A stretch of DNA of 64,000 nt from Acridotheres tristis (Eukaryota; Chordata; Aves; Passeriformes; Sturnidae). This document shows, piece by piece, positions 1 through 11,560 of the stretch. Numbering within the stretch: the stretch's first letter is position 1; the number at the start of each line of letters is the position of its first letter. Location: assembly GCA_037013685.1 (NCBI GenBank), contig CM072884.1, positions 108,365,548 through 108,429,547 of the forward strand, written 5' to 3'. Below the pieces are notes generated by a model that made no database searches, was not told the DNA's origin, and worked only from the letters and a program-made list of their open reading frames with translations. The position numbers and the translations under genes were made by a program.

Positions 1-3000
1 CCCACAACATCCGGCAATTCAGTGCCATCAGCATGAGCTACAGTTTCCATGTCACTGTGACCCTGGAGGGATGGAGGGCAGGACCAGGGAAATGACCTCA
101 CCCACAGCCAAGCAGGCATTTTGCACCAGTGGGATTTCTCCTTTGTGCTCCACAGCTTCCTTATTGCATTGCTGTGCTAGAAATTGCAATTTAATAGCAT
201 TGCTCTTGTTTGTGCCCTAATGAACACAATCCGATTACTGCTCTGCCACTGAGAGATCGAACCTGGCACTGGCCACCTTTACCTCTGTCACTCATCATTA
301 GCCAGCTAAAATGTTTTAATTGAAATAATGGCTTGAGACAATAATGCCTGCAAGGCATTATAGACAAGGATTGTAAATAAAACAAAAACCAAGGCAGCAA
401 CAGCAACAAAAAAGCAAAACCAGCGTTGGCCCAGGGTCTGGGTGAGTTAAGGTGGCACAGGATTGTTCTGTAATGTTCCTCACATGAAGGAGGAATTTTG
501 TTCTTGTGAAGAATACTGTGCCTTCAGTGTGAAGGCAACCTTTTAACTTCTCTAGTTTGGGACATCTTAACAATGGTAATTTAGATATCTGACTCAACCT
601 TACCACAGAAAATTCAAAAATTACAGTTCAGAACCTAAAACCATGGCAAAGCTGGGACAATGTCAATTGTTACTCTTGGTGCCTTAACTTCATGCCTAAA
701 CAGTACAGTGAAATCTAGCAAAGCAACTCTTTTTCGACCCAAGTATTTTGGCCGTCGGGGGAGATACTCTGTTCTCCTAAACTGTATCATTGTGCTGCAA
801 TTAATGCCATTAAAATGAGCATCACTCACCTAGAACATTATGGAGCTTAGGAAAACAACAAAATTAACAGTTTCAGAAACCCCAAGGAGCAAAAAGAGAC
901 ATTATCAACCTACCTGCTTAAAATGTACATTTACTTAAAATATTTGTACAAAGGACCTAACATTTCTACCTAAGATACAGCACTATATGAGCAACTATAA
1001 TTTATTTCTGTTGGCATTTCATTGTCTAGCCAAGGCAATGAGTTTTTCTGTCTGAGCTCTAATTCTGTAATTTAGTCACCAAGGTCAGTATGAGCATCCC
1101 CATGAGTTAATGGGACTTCATGGGTGCATAATTCTAGCCCTAGCTTTCTGTGCTCTTTTCTCTGCAAGAGCTCCTGGATAATCCATTCATGGTGCAGAGA
1201 GCAGCATTTATTAAGCATTTATCAAGTTCTTAAAACCAGAATTACAAACATTCAGCCTTCACTTGTCCCAGGCATTGCAGCTGGTTAAGTGATACAGAGC
1301 CTGGGCAGGTATGAGTGAGATGACCAAAGCTGGGGGATGTTAAGCTCAGGCCCTGCATGGGATGAAGACTATTTGTGATATTTGGGTGGAAACTCAACAC
1401 CTTTGCTACAGTGGTACCCAGACTTATGCACTGAAGGCACAATTGTTCTGCCCAAGGCTTCCCTTGCTTCCACTTCACTTTTACATCTTAAGTTCTCCCT
1501 GAAACTTCATCTTGACAAAACTGAGAACTCCAGATTTTCAAAGGTTGAGTATTTCTGGAATCAATCATTTACTGGGCTCTCTTCATTTAATGGACTTGTC
1601 ATGAACAGCCATGCCCACCTCACACTTTAAAAGCATGTCAGAAGTCTTCTAGGCTTCAGTCACTTAAAAAAAAATCAAAGCCAAACACAGTCTGTGTGTC
1701 CTTTGTTATGGCTTCAGGATACACTGAAAAGTTAAAGTTAATATTAATAATGTAAGTATATTTTATACTCTGATATTATCACACACCCTCAGTCCCAGAG
1801 CCTCCTTTAGCTTAGGTCATCCCTTTCTGCTAGTTTACAATCGGGCTGCCTCAGAATACAATAGACACAACAGAGGGGAAAAAGAAGGACAGAGAGAACT
1901 GAAAGTGCTACAACAAAAAGATCATAGCACTGGATCAAATAAAGCTGAGCACAGGGACCTGGCTAAGGTTCCATACAGGAAGTTTCCTAAAAGCATCCTT
2001 TCAGGCATTACTATTATGAAGAGATCTACAAGCAAATAAAATGCCAGACAGGTGTACTGTGAAGAATAGTTTTGCCTTTCATACACAGCAATGTGGGGAA
2101 AAAAAAGGCTAAGCTGCATCTAGAAAATTTTGCAAAATTATGCAACAGTTGCCTCAGAAGAGAAATGCTTATCTGTTTGGCCAAGTCTTGCTTGTTCTCA
2201 AGAATTCAAGCGAAGAATTCATTTTTTTTAGTACTCCGAGAAAAGTAGATGCTAAAAAACACAATCAACTGGAAGAAGTGAACTTAAAAAACAAACAGAA
2301 CATCATTCTCATATCTTGACATTAAAGATTAACATATAATTTCCCAGATCTCTCAGTATCTAATGACTCCTAGGTGTTCACCTAGGCCAGGCTGGGCAGC
2401 AGCAAAGCCCAGCAGACTCATCATATCCTCATCCCATGGCTATCCATTTTGATTTACATTTTAATTGATCTTCAGCTAACGAATTTCACACAAATAGCAC
2501 ATAATTATTACAGATTTATATTGAGCCCCTCTCAGTGTCACTTCCAAACAGCCCCAGACACTCTTTGGAAATTCCTATCATCACCACAGCCCACAAATAC
2601 AAGTAGGTGTGTACACATACATACAGGCTAAATTGTAAAGCCTACAAGGATTTGTGAACATTTTATTTATTTGAACAACTGAAAAATTAAAATAAACTAT
2701 TCTGAAAGCCCAAACCATTCCCCAGCTGAGATACCAAAGGCTGAGAATATACATGTCATGCAGAGAAGCCCAAAAGAGAACCACTAAATCTTGTGACTTC
2801 CATCCATCCACCTCTAAGTGCAGGCAGGAGAAAGTTTGAGCCAAACAGTTCATGAAAACATCACTGCTATCAAAAAAAAATTGCTACCACTAGAATTGCA
2901 CCATTCTGACAGAATGTGTAGGGACAAAAATGGTGAAGGAAGCATAGAAGAAAAGATAAATATCTAAAGTGGAAAATAAAGGCATTTACAACCTTTCCTT

Positions 3001-3813
3001 TCCTCATTTATGCTCATTATTTAGCATAACCCACTGATTGAGCCTCTGGCCAAGCTACCTCATAAAAAATTAATTCATATTGAAACAAAAGAGGTATCTT
3101 GCTCCAGTATTTAATACATTCAAACACAGATTTATCACTCAAGCAAAAATGAGCCCAGTTTATACTCAAGCTGTCCTAGTAATCCAGGTAATCATGGTGC
3201 ACAGTATGAACCTGCTGTTTGATCAGCTGTTGCTGTGTGCAGTCAACTGAACAGACTCAATTCAATGTTTTATATATGAATTACACCATCAAGATAAAGA
3301 CCAGCTGCCTGGGAGGCAGGAGGCTACAGGGGCATCTTTCCTCCCCACCCTCCTCACTTCCAGCTGTGTGGAAACTGAAAAGCACGAAAAACTTGAATAG
3401 TACAAAGTAATATCTGTAAGATGAGCAGGTTTAAAATAAATCAAAACTTCAGGGAACTTTGTAACCACCTGAAAGTGCCAACAGAAGCCAGGTCACCATC
3501 ATAACTTAATTTTTGCAAGATGCTCAAGCCTCTAATGAGCCACAGCCAAGACTCTTCAGTGGTAAAAATTAGTGCAGCTGGGATTTATTTTGCCAGATGT
3601 GCCAGCTACTAGAAGTAACCCACAATGTCTCAGACTTCCTAGACTAGACCATCCATTCTTCCAGGGATGGTTTTCACTTTGCATTTCCCCATCCTTATCC
3701 TTTGCTCTCCTTTCCCCTGCACTCCTCTTTTTCTGCACAATCACACAGAGACCCCCCTACAAAAATCCTGATGCCCATCATTTCCTTGTGCATGTCCCTG
3801 CTCTCCATCCACT

Positions 3814-3831
3814 TCTGCTGCTGCTGCTGCT
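3814..3831. repeat. short (CTG)n tract
   Basis: About six CTG units in MAOB intron 1. It creates a run of leucines (or of alanines on the other strand) in chance reading frames but shows no sign of being coding. Confidence 0.8.
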
Positions 3832-4577
3832 CCTGATGCTGTTAAGAGCTCACAGAACTCACACAGTTGAGTCCTGTGGGGCTGTGGGTGGCATAGGAAC
3901 AGAAGCCTGCTCTTCCCATAAATAATATTCTGTTTCTTGACTGGGTCAATGCAACTCCTCTCTGGCTTGACAGGCACTTTACAGCACCTGTTTTATTAAT
4001 CACCTATCCAGAACACAGGGTTTCCCCAAACGAGATCCTTAGGACCATTCTTCTTTCTCTTACCTTCAAGCCCTAAACCAAATAAGGATTTGTGGAGAAA
4101 ATACAGTTTTCCAAGTGACTTTATACTGATTTTTCTTTTAAGCAAGCTGTTTGAACAGAAAACTGACAGGACAGAGGAAGTTGTACAAAATACAAGAGCA
4201 TGAGTGGGTTATTTAGAAGAATGCTAGTCATTCATGGTTTAAATACCAATGACCTGTAGTGCAGCCTCACTGATCACTGAAAACAGCAAAAAAAAATGTT
4301 AAACAAGAATAATGCAGCATTACAAAATTATAAACATTAGACATGAATCAGTCCACCAGGAAAAAATAAGTTAGTGTATCAGATGAATGACCATATTTTG
4401 ACCATCCTTCAAGGCAGCAATAATAATAATATCTGATGTAAGTTTACAAAGATGAAATAGGTTTTCGGCCCGGAAGGAAAACCACGTTAAGTTCAAAAAT
4501 GGCTATATAAAAATTAAATGATTGAAACTTTATTGAGATGAATATAGTTTCCTCAAGAAACTGAAGCCTGGATGAAG

Positions 4578-5030
4578 CCCTGGAGTCCTCACGACAAAAA
4601 AAGACAAGGATCTATTGCAGCAGGTCCAGAGGAGGTCCACAAAGAAGATCCAAGGGATGGAACACCTTTCCTATGAGGAAAGGCTGAGAGAACTTGGGTT
4701 GTTCAGCCTGGAGAAAAGAGGGCTCTGGGAAGACCCTGTAACAACTTCCAGTGCCTAAAGAGGCTTTGATAAGACAGATGAGGATGAAATTCACATAAGT
4801 CACAATAAGGGATAATGATTTTAGACTAAAAGAGGGTAGATTCAGATTAGATGTAAAGAAAGTAATTTCTTACAGTGAGGGTGGTGAAATGCTGAACAGA
4901 TTGGACAGGAGAGGTGGTGGAAACATTCAAGGCCAGGCTGGACAGGGCTCTGAGATGTCCCTGCTCATTACAGTGCAGTTGGAGTAGATGACATTTGGAG
5001 GTCACTTCCAATCCAAACTGTTCTATGATT
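4578..5030 (+). mobile_element. CR1 LINE, 5'-truncated 3' end
   Basis: The sequence reads like the C-terminal end of CR1 ORF2 plus the 3' tail: a 'GTCCAGAGGAGG...' entry, then the nucleotide equivalent of '[15 protein letters not shown]', then 'AAACTAAAAGAGGGTAGATTCAGATTAGATGT', ending in 'AGGTCACTTCCAATCCAAACTGTTCTATGATT'. That ending is the typical avian CR1 3' terminus. Frameshifts and stops show it is dead. It is in + orientation, opposite to MAOB. The 5' limit is approximate, as usual for truncated CR1 copies. Confidence 0.9.
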
Positions 5031-6442
5031 ACAATTCCTCAGGAATGATGACTGATTTTAGAATCATCCCTGAGTGCTTTGTAAGTACATCAAGACACAT
5101 TCTCAGCAAAGGAAATCCAAAAGAAGATCTTCAGTCTAGGGCCCTGGTCAGTAAACATTTATAACCATGATAAACTCCACTGCTGTATCAGTGCACTCTG
5201 TGAAATAACTGCTACAGAACAGAGACAGAACACAAAAGCAAACAATTCCTGTTTTGGGAAGGAGCAGTGAGACAACATGGCTTTTTATCATGAAATAACA
5301 TAACTATTTAATTACAGTTGTCAGTTGTGCTATGGAGAAGGAAACTCTGGCAGTGGGAAATGTGCCAAAAACCCCCCAGATTGTTTACATACAGAATAAT
5401 AACTTCTGAAAGAGAAAAGCCTCTTGAAATTATTAAATTAAGCGTAAGGCCTAATTCATTGTCATTAGCTGCTGTGTGAGATATGTAAATATAGAGCAAA
5501 CTCTCTGCTGGTTTATGATAATGCAAGCAGGACTGGAAGTTTACCTCTGGGACTGTCAGGGCTGTGTAAACCCACATTGCTCAGGCTGCCTACTTAGGCA
5601 GTGCAAACATGAACACACAGCTTTTTGGCACATCTCTCCAGCTTTGGATAAGACTACATACACACACCAGTTGATAAGAGTACCTCTAGTAGTCAACAGT
5701 ATCCTTGTCAACACACTCCTGAGATCATCCCAGACAGCCTGAACACTCCAGGAGGGAGCCAGAGCAGTGGGCTGCTCATCCCAGCCACTGGGACCACAGG
5801 CACCAATGTTTAACCCAGACCTGTGTCACTGCAGTGTCTGACATCGTGGTACTTGCTGGGGACTGACACTGATCACTCATTACAGCAGGGGAAGCACAAT
5901 GAATTACATTTCTCTAAAACAGCTCCTGAACTTGATGGTGCCAAGGAGTAAAATGAGCAAATCACGACTCCTAAGTATGAAGAATGTGATCTTTTGGCAA
6001 CCTCTTGATGCTACAAGAAAATGAAAGAAAAAGAAGTAGGCAAGGAGAAAACAGAGAGGATGGACATGGAGGATGCAGGTGCACATCTGTGGTCAAGATG
6101 ACCAAGTAAATAATTTTAAACTGTGTTTTCGTGGAAGGAAGAAGAGCACAAAATTGAAATACTAACTCTTTCCATGTCACTAACTTTGATCAGGGAAACT
6201 TAAGTTTCCCAAGACAACAAGCTGGCAGTGTCTATGTGAAAAAATCGGAACCAACTCCCTAATGCAGACAAACACCAATCCCCACCTCCAGTATGATTAG
6301 GTTCGAGTCAGGTGCTCAACCAAACTGACAAATCTCACCAAATAAAAGCACCCCTGAAGGTGGTTGTCCAAGCAAACAATGCACAGAACTTGCTTACAAA
6401 GAGCTTCCAGCCTCTCCTGTTTAGAATCTTATTTATCAAAAT

Positions 6443-6459
6443 AAAAAAAAAAAAAAAAA
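6443..6459. repeat. poly(A) run
   Basis: Seventeen consecutive A residues preceded by AAAAT, in MAOB intron 1. It could be the tail of an old retrotransposed fragment, but no recognisable body precedes it. Confidence 0.8.
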
Positions 6460-9400
6460 TCAGCAGTACAGATAAGAAAATCCTGTGGACTTTCCAGTTT
6501 GTAACTTTGGCACAAACTGCTGCACATAAACTTTGGTTCCCTACCACTTATTGCCCATAATAGCTTAACATATTTCCCATAATAGACATAACAGCAATTT
6601 CTTTCCCAAAGTTTTGCCTTCCTAACTTACCTCTTTTCCCCTACCATAGGAGTTTTCACATTTTGCTGAACAGACTGAATGAACTTTCCCTAACAACTCC
6701 CTTTCATAATGGTTAAATAAGCTAATGGAAAACCTTTCCTTAATGATGCATCACCCTGAGTCTTGTGAGATGAGATGGCTCCTGCAGGTAGACTGGAAAG
6801 CTTCTTATCAAATCAACTCTCAGAACAATTAGGAGGTCTCAGACAGTGAATTACAAGAGCTGTCCCTGCTGCCTAGGCTACCAAACTATTTCACGACATT
6901 ATGCAGCTGCTTTCTGTTCTGTTTACTGAGCATTGCCAAGTTTGGTTTTTTTTAATGTGAAATGTCCAGAAGTCAAATGCAGGTTCCATCTAATTTGCTC
7001 ATACTGCTTTAGCAGTGAGAGTGGTTGAGCACAAAAGGAATAATTTCCTGCTGTCAGATACAGACAGGTGACTGAAAATGTGAACCAAGAGCTTCATCAT
7101 GTCAACTGACAGGAAAATTCCTGGATTCCCTTTGCCAGAGTGCATCCCAGAGAGGGTGACATTCCCTGGAGAGGGTCAGAGTCCTCCCCACGGACTGAAC
7201 CATTCTAGTTCATCATGAACAGCTATTTCATCCATGCCCTCATTTCGTTTTGTGGCTTTTTTTTTTTTTCCTTCTCCAAATGGACACCTAGCATAGGACT
7301 CCCAGACTAGCAATGTTCTCCAAAAATACTGTCTTGTTTAGTAAACCATCTTTTCTGAGGAGGAGTATTGAGACATTGTAGTTTACTACCAGAGGGCAAA
7401 AAGAAACAAGTATCTACTGAACATTATGTATTACATCTGAAGTTTTCTTACAATGCGTCCCAGATTTGTTTTAAAAAGCAATTTTACCCTCTGTATCAGT
7501 CTATTTTTAGACAGATAGAATATTATCAGATAATAGCACTCAAAACACCTGGTCTGTTTTGGGATGTTTTGGTTTCATTTTTATTTTTATAAAAACTTGA
7601 CTGTGGTTCATAGATGCAGTGAGAGCTACTGTAATTATATAGCACATTAAATTGTCCCAAAAATTAAAAGTGAGGCTTAAGAAGATTAGAGAGCACAGTA
7701 GCATCTCAATAATGTCAGAATAGGTATGGAAATATTTTTAAAACCCAACATAACAATAGAATTGCTTTATCTTACAGAATGTTTTGGTTCTAAATTTACA
7801 GCAACATGACAGGTGGTTTGTGAACAGCAAAACACCAAGCATACTTCAAATAACATTATAATTTAGAAGATATATCACCTTCAAGGAAAAAAATCAATTA
7901 ACCTCACTCTGATTGTAAAATCTGTGCACTAGGGATTTAAGAGAAGCATTTTCTTGAGTAGGACTGGAATAAGATCAGGATAAAATCTGATAATTTACTT
8001 GAAAGCAAAACAAGTAAAGCAGTTCCCAAGGCAAAAGCAGGGACAGGAAGAGACTTTTGAAAACAAAAGGAGAAAGTCTTTAAACAAAATCTCTGAGCAG
8101 ATTTCCAGATTTCATTTGAAGTCATTGGTGTCTCAATTAAGAAGATAAACAAGTTTGATGATGTAACTTTATAGCTTCTTCATAGTTGTTTTGACCCTCA
8201 TGCTAGAGGAGCCCCTCAAAATAAAAAAGAAGACTAAGCAAAGAGAAGAACCTGTCACAATGCACATTCCAGCTCTAAGAGGGTCTATTATGCTTCTGAT
8301 CTAAATATTCTTTAGTACCAGGCATACTGCATGCAATGTGTGGCTAAGCATTTTCATATACACTTTTTGACTCTAGGAAATTTTCCTTTAAAATGTTTGT
8401 TTTTAATCTGCACCATTTGCAAAAAATTTCAAAGACTTTTGCCGAAGTTTTACCCATAAAACAGAATCTACCCTTAGCAAATCCTCCTGCTCCTCAAAGG
8501 TCTATCATTAATATCATTGAGACTACCTGACATCTTCAGAAAAGCCACAGACCATTACTTTGTCTTGAAAGAAATTAAGACTGATTTTGAGTAGATTTTC
8601 ACTACATAAAATTTAAATTGGCCAGTTCCTTAGTTTTATTCTTCCCTTTTATCAAACCTGCAATAAAGGACACTAAAAATGATTCAGCAAAGGAAGTGAC
8701 ATCTTCAGATAAAAGAACAGAGACTGCCAGGGTTGTGAAGGCCTCTGCACTGTTATTTCATTATCAGGTTTTCACTCTTTAAATTTTAGACCCTACTAAT
8801 TACATCTGAATAAAAAGACAGGCAGAGCTGCTGCCAAAGGGGGTCTGAGCCTGCAAATGGACAGCCTGTTTTACTCACAGAAATAAACAGAAAGGACATA
8901 ACCAAGTGGCAGCTCGGTGACACTTGTTTGTTTGCATCCTCCTGCTGGCACAGCAAGTCTTTGTTTGCTCTGCAATTACCTGCTTTGCTCAGGCTGGAGC
9001 ACAGCTCGATGTGACAGGAGCCTTCTGCTGCTTTTACAGGCAGCACCCACAGAGCCATGGGCAGGAGTGCCTCAGGCAGCTCAAAAGCACAGACTTCCTG
9101 AAGGAACACACACCAGCTGTGGAGCAGCAACAAACCCAGTCTCCAAGGAGTGCCTCTTTTTAAAAATCACACTCTGGTGGACAGGAGAAGAGATCCATGC
9201 AGCAGCTGTGAATGCTAGCAGGGGTTTTAAATCCGTGTAAGGAGAGCTAAAGCCATGGTTTCATCACCTGGCCGCAAGCTCAATGATTTACAGACAAGTG
9301 TGAATCAGAGGCGAAGCAGGAGCTGGACATTACAGCTAAAGGAAAGTGACTGAAGAAGGGTGCTTAGTCAACAGCAATTTTTGTGCCTGTATATTTTTCC

Positions 9401-10784
9401 AACCTGTGTGGGAAAACAGGAGAAAAGTTGCCACAGCATGACACAGGAGCATTTTGGTGGGTATTTAGTGCAAAGAGAAGTAAATGGAAAACTGTTCCCC
9501 CCTACCACTTGCTGCTGTCTACAGGTGGTGGAGAGTGAAGCACAGGATTTACCACACTTAGCACTGCTTCTCTGTTCTGATGCTCTTCCAGAAAAACCTC
9601 AGTGGGCTGTGCAGGCCTGCCACGAAAATATTCCCATGGCAACCCGAATAACAAGGGTAGCTTAAAAGCTGTTACACTGACTCTCACTCCAACTCATTCA
9701 ACAGAGGCAACGTAGCACCACTGCTGTACAAAACCACGCCACTGAAAATGTTTTTGTTTACAAGGCATGAACAGACATTTACCACGGGCTAATTACTTTA
9801 ATTGAGTTTCACTGTGACACACGGTGTAAGTTAAAAATTAGCCATAACATTGTGTTCAGAATCCACTGTGCTTTATAGAAAAGCAATGGTTAATTTTTGC
9901 TGTTTGTATAAACATACTTGAAACATTCAAACATTATTCAGCAGTTTGTTATCAGAGAATCGTCCTTAGGAAATAATGCCTGTGATTTTGTCTCTGCGTT
10001 TTGTGTATCATTCGAATTGCACACTACACAACTTAACATGATGGTTAAACAGACATTTAGAATTATATGTAAGTAAGTAGTGGAAATTAGAAGCCATGTG
10101 AAAAATGGATGGACAAAATCACATTTTGTAACAGATCTCAAGTAACTGTGGTTTGGCTGCTTGGATCTGTGGATGTGTGCACACCCATGCTCTGAGATCA
10201 CCACACGGGACAGGAGCTATCACTCCATACCTCCCAATGCTAAGGGGCCAAAAAGCAACTCTTTGATATGCCAAAGGCACAAGGGAAAAAATATCTACTT
10301 CTGATGCACAATTTATTTGGCAGGTGTATCTGGAATAAAATGCACAGGGGAGAGATTGACTGTGGGCAGGCACAGAGGTCTTGTAGCCCAGGCTGGGTTA
10401 AAAGCAGCTGGTTGTCACCCAAGTGCAAGAAGGCTCCGGGCTCCCAGCGCTGTCTGCCCATCCTGCCAGGCTGCTCATGCTCTCAAACCCATACTGAAAG
10501 GGCAGCTAGAAACGTCCTATTCATCATCCAGCTGATTTCAGGCATTTTTCCTTTATGCCTCTACCTGCGCTGAACAAAAGGCAGCCAAGGATTCAAATTA
10601 ATCACATGTGACCGAGGGCCTCTGCCTAACACCCTTAGAGAGGTGGAGAGAATGCAGAGTGCTTGTAGCCTCACTTGTCCAAATGATCCAGGGGTACTGG
10701 AAGAATTGCACAAGTTCAGGGGATGTCAGGACTGGGCAGTGGAAGAACCAGAAAAAGAAAATGTCAATCTATAAAATAAAATTG

Positions 10785-11100
10785 AATTTAAAAAAAAAAT
10801 AAACTAGTAAAATGAAAAATATTAGTAAAAATGAACGACAGTGGATATAAATGATAATTAAAATAGATGATTATGAAAATAAATTGCAGTAAAAATAAAT
10901 AATAATGGAAATTAATAATAATAAAAAAGAATAATGGAAATAAATAATAAAAAATAATGAAAATAAGTAATAATAAAAATAAGTAAAAATAAGCAATAAT
11001 AAAAATAAAGAATAATAAAAATAAACACTAATAAAAATACAGAATAATAAAAATGAATAATAATAATAAAACCAATGATAAATCATAAAAGAAAAATAAG
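10785..11100. repeat. A/T-rich simple-sequence tract (AATAAAAATAAT-like)
   Basis: About 315 bases composed of imperfect AATAA, AATAATAAA and AAAATAAGTA units with almost no C on the + strand. It sits in MAOB intron 1, beginning about 200 bases downstream of the exon 1 donor, and it meets the CpG island at about 11,150. It gives a tyrosine/phenylalanine-rich chance frame on the minus strand. The stretch begins after a run of A residues at about 10,790, so it may have grown from the poly(A) tail of an older insertion (inference). Confidence 0.85.
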
Positions 11101-11296
11101 ATGAAAATAGCTCAAATAACACGACAATTGAAATTATTAATGGTTTATAGCAATAAAATGCTGCCTGCAGCACACGGCTCTCCGCCCGAGCGCGGCTCCA
11201 GGGGCTGTACGGAGCCGCCGGGGATGCGCTCGCTCGGGCCGGGCGGGGGTCGCGCATCCCCGGCCGCGCTGCCCCGTCCCCGACCCCCGCACCCAC

Positions 11297-11342
11297 CTGA
11301 GATGCCGCCCCCGACCACGATCACGTCGCATCTCTCGGCCAT
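11297..11342 (-). CDS. MAOB: Monoamine oxidase B, first coding exon (partial gene)
   Basis: MAOB is an FAD-dependent enzyme of the mitochondrial outer membrane that oxidatively deaminates amines such as phenylethylamine and dopamine. This exon encodes MAERCDVIVVGGGIS plus the first base of the next Gly codon. It contains the beta strand and the GxGxxG-type glycine cluster (VVGGGIS-G) that starts the FAD-binding Rossmann fold. The exon ends TCAG|GTGGGT at 11,297/11,296, a good donor. The short N-terminus before CDVxVVGGGIS matches MAOB (human MSNKCDVVVVGGGIS) and not MAOA, whose N-terminus is longer. The start lies in a good Kozak context (AGAGCCATGG). The remaining exons lie left of the window. 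The gene points away from NDP, the next gene on the right, and has the same orientation, as in mammals. What could mislead: only 15 residues are available, so the A-versus-B assignment also relies on synteny. Confidence 0.88.
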
Positions 11343-11396
11343 GGCTCTGCCCGCTCCGGTTCGGCTCCGGTTCGGCTCCGTCCGGGCTGTGCCGGT

Positions 11397-11425
11397 CCCG
11401 CCCCGCCGCTGGCACCGCCCCCGCT
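11397..11425 (-). promoter_or_regulatory. MAOB: Two GC boxes upstream of MAOB exon 1
   Basis: On the minus strand two Sp1/KLF-type sites, GGCGGGGCGGGAC (about 11,397-11,409) and GCGGGGGCGG (about 11,414-11,423), lie 55-85 bases upstream of the start codon. Clustered Sp1 sites are known in mammalian MAOB core promoters. Their use here is inferred. A tandem CGGTTCGGCTC pair (11,357-11,379) lies between these boxes and the start codon. Confidence 0.55.
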
Positions 11426-11560
11426 GCGGGACCGGCCCGGAGCGGAGCGGCTGCTGCTGCTTCTACTACCGCTTCTGGTGGGTGCTGAGCCACGGGCACG
11501 GACAGGCTGGGGCTGGGCTGGCTCTGCCCTCCCTCCCGCACGGTCCGGGCAGGGAATCAG

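Larger units (their letters stand above)
1..10784 (-). other. MAOB: MAOB intron 1 (5' part of the intron, no exon seen)
   Basis: This stretch lies downstream of MAOB exon 1 on the minus strand and therefore belongs to MAOB intron 1, which runs off the left edge of the window. I looked on the minus strand for the second MAO exon (the FAD-binding continuation around the LEARDRVGGRT motif) and did not find it, so intron 1 is at least 11.3 kb. Apart from one CR1 copy (4.6-5.0 kb), a 17-base A run (6443-6459) and a short CTG run (3814-3831), it is AT-rich sequence with stop codons in all frames and no recognisable gene. It could hold enhancers that cannot be identified from one sequence. Confidence 0.7.
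11150..11560 (-). promoter_or_regulatory. MAOB: CpG island spanning the MAOB promoter and exon 1
   Basis: GC content and CpG density rise sharply at about 11,160 and fall after about 11,560, against an AT-rich background on the left. The island includes the MAOB start codon and first splice donor, so it is the expected 5' end of the gene. I see no TATA box in the 120 bases upstream of the start codon. The transcription start is not fixed by the sequence and probably lies somewhere between 11,355 and 11,470. Long open frames on both strands here are GC-rich chance frames. Confidence 0.8.

Noticed and set aside
635..829. Arg-rich minus-strand frame (64 codons) with a possible acceptor (TTAATTGCAG) before it
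   Set aside because: No matching donor or protein family, and its position inside MAOB intron 1 fits no known MAOB exon.
10871..11296. 141-codon minus-strand frame rich in Phe, Tyr and Ile
   Set aside because: It is read through the A/T simple-sequence tract next to the MAOB CpG island, so the composition comes from the repeat.
1..11296. MAOB exon 2
   Set aside because: Searched the minus strand for codons of the conserved LEARDRVGGRT block and found none. The exon must lie left of the window.
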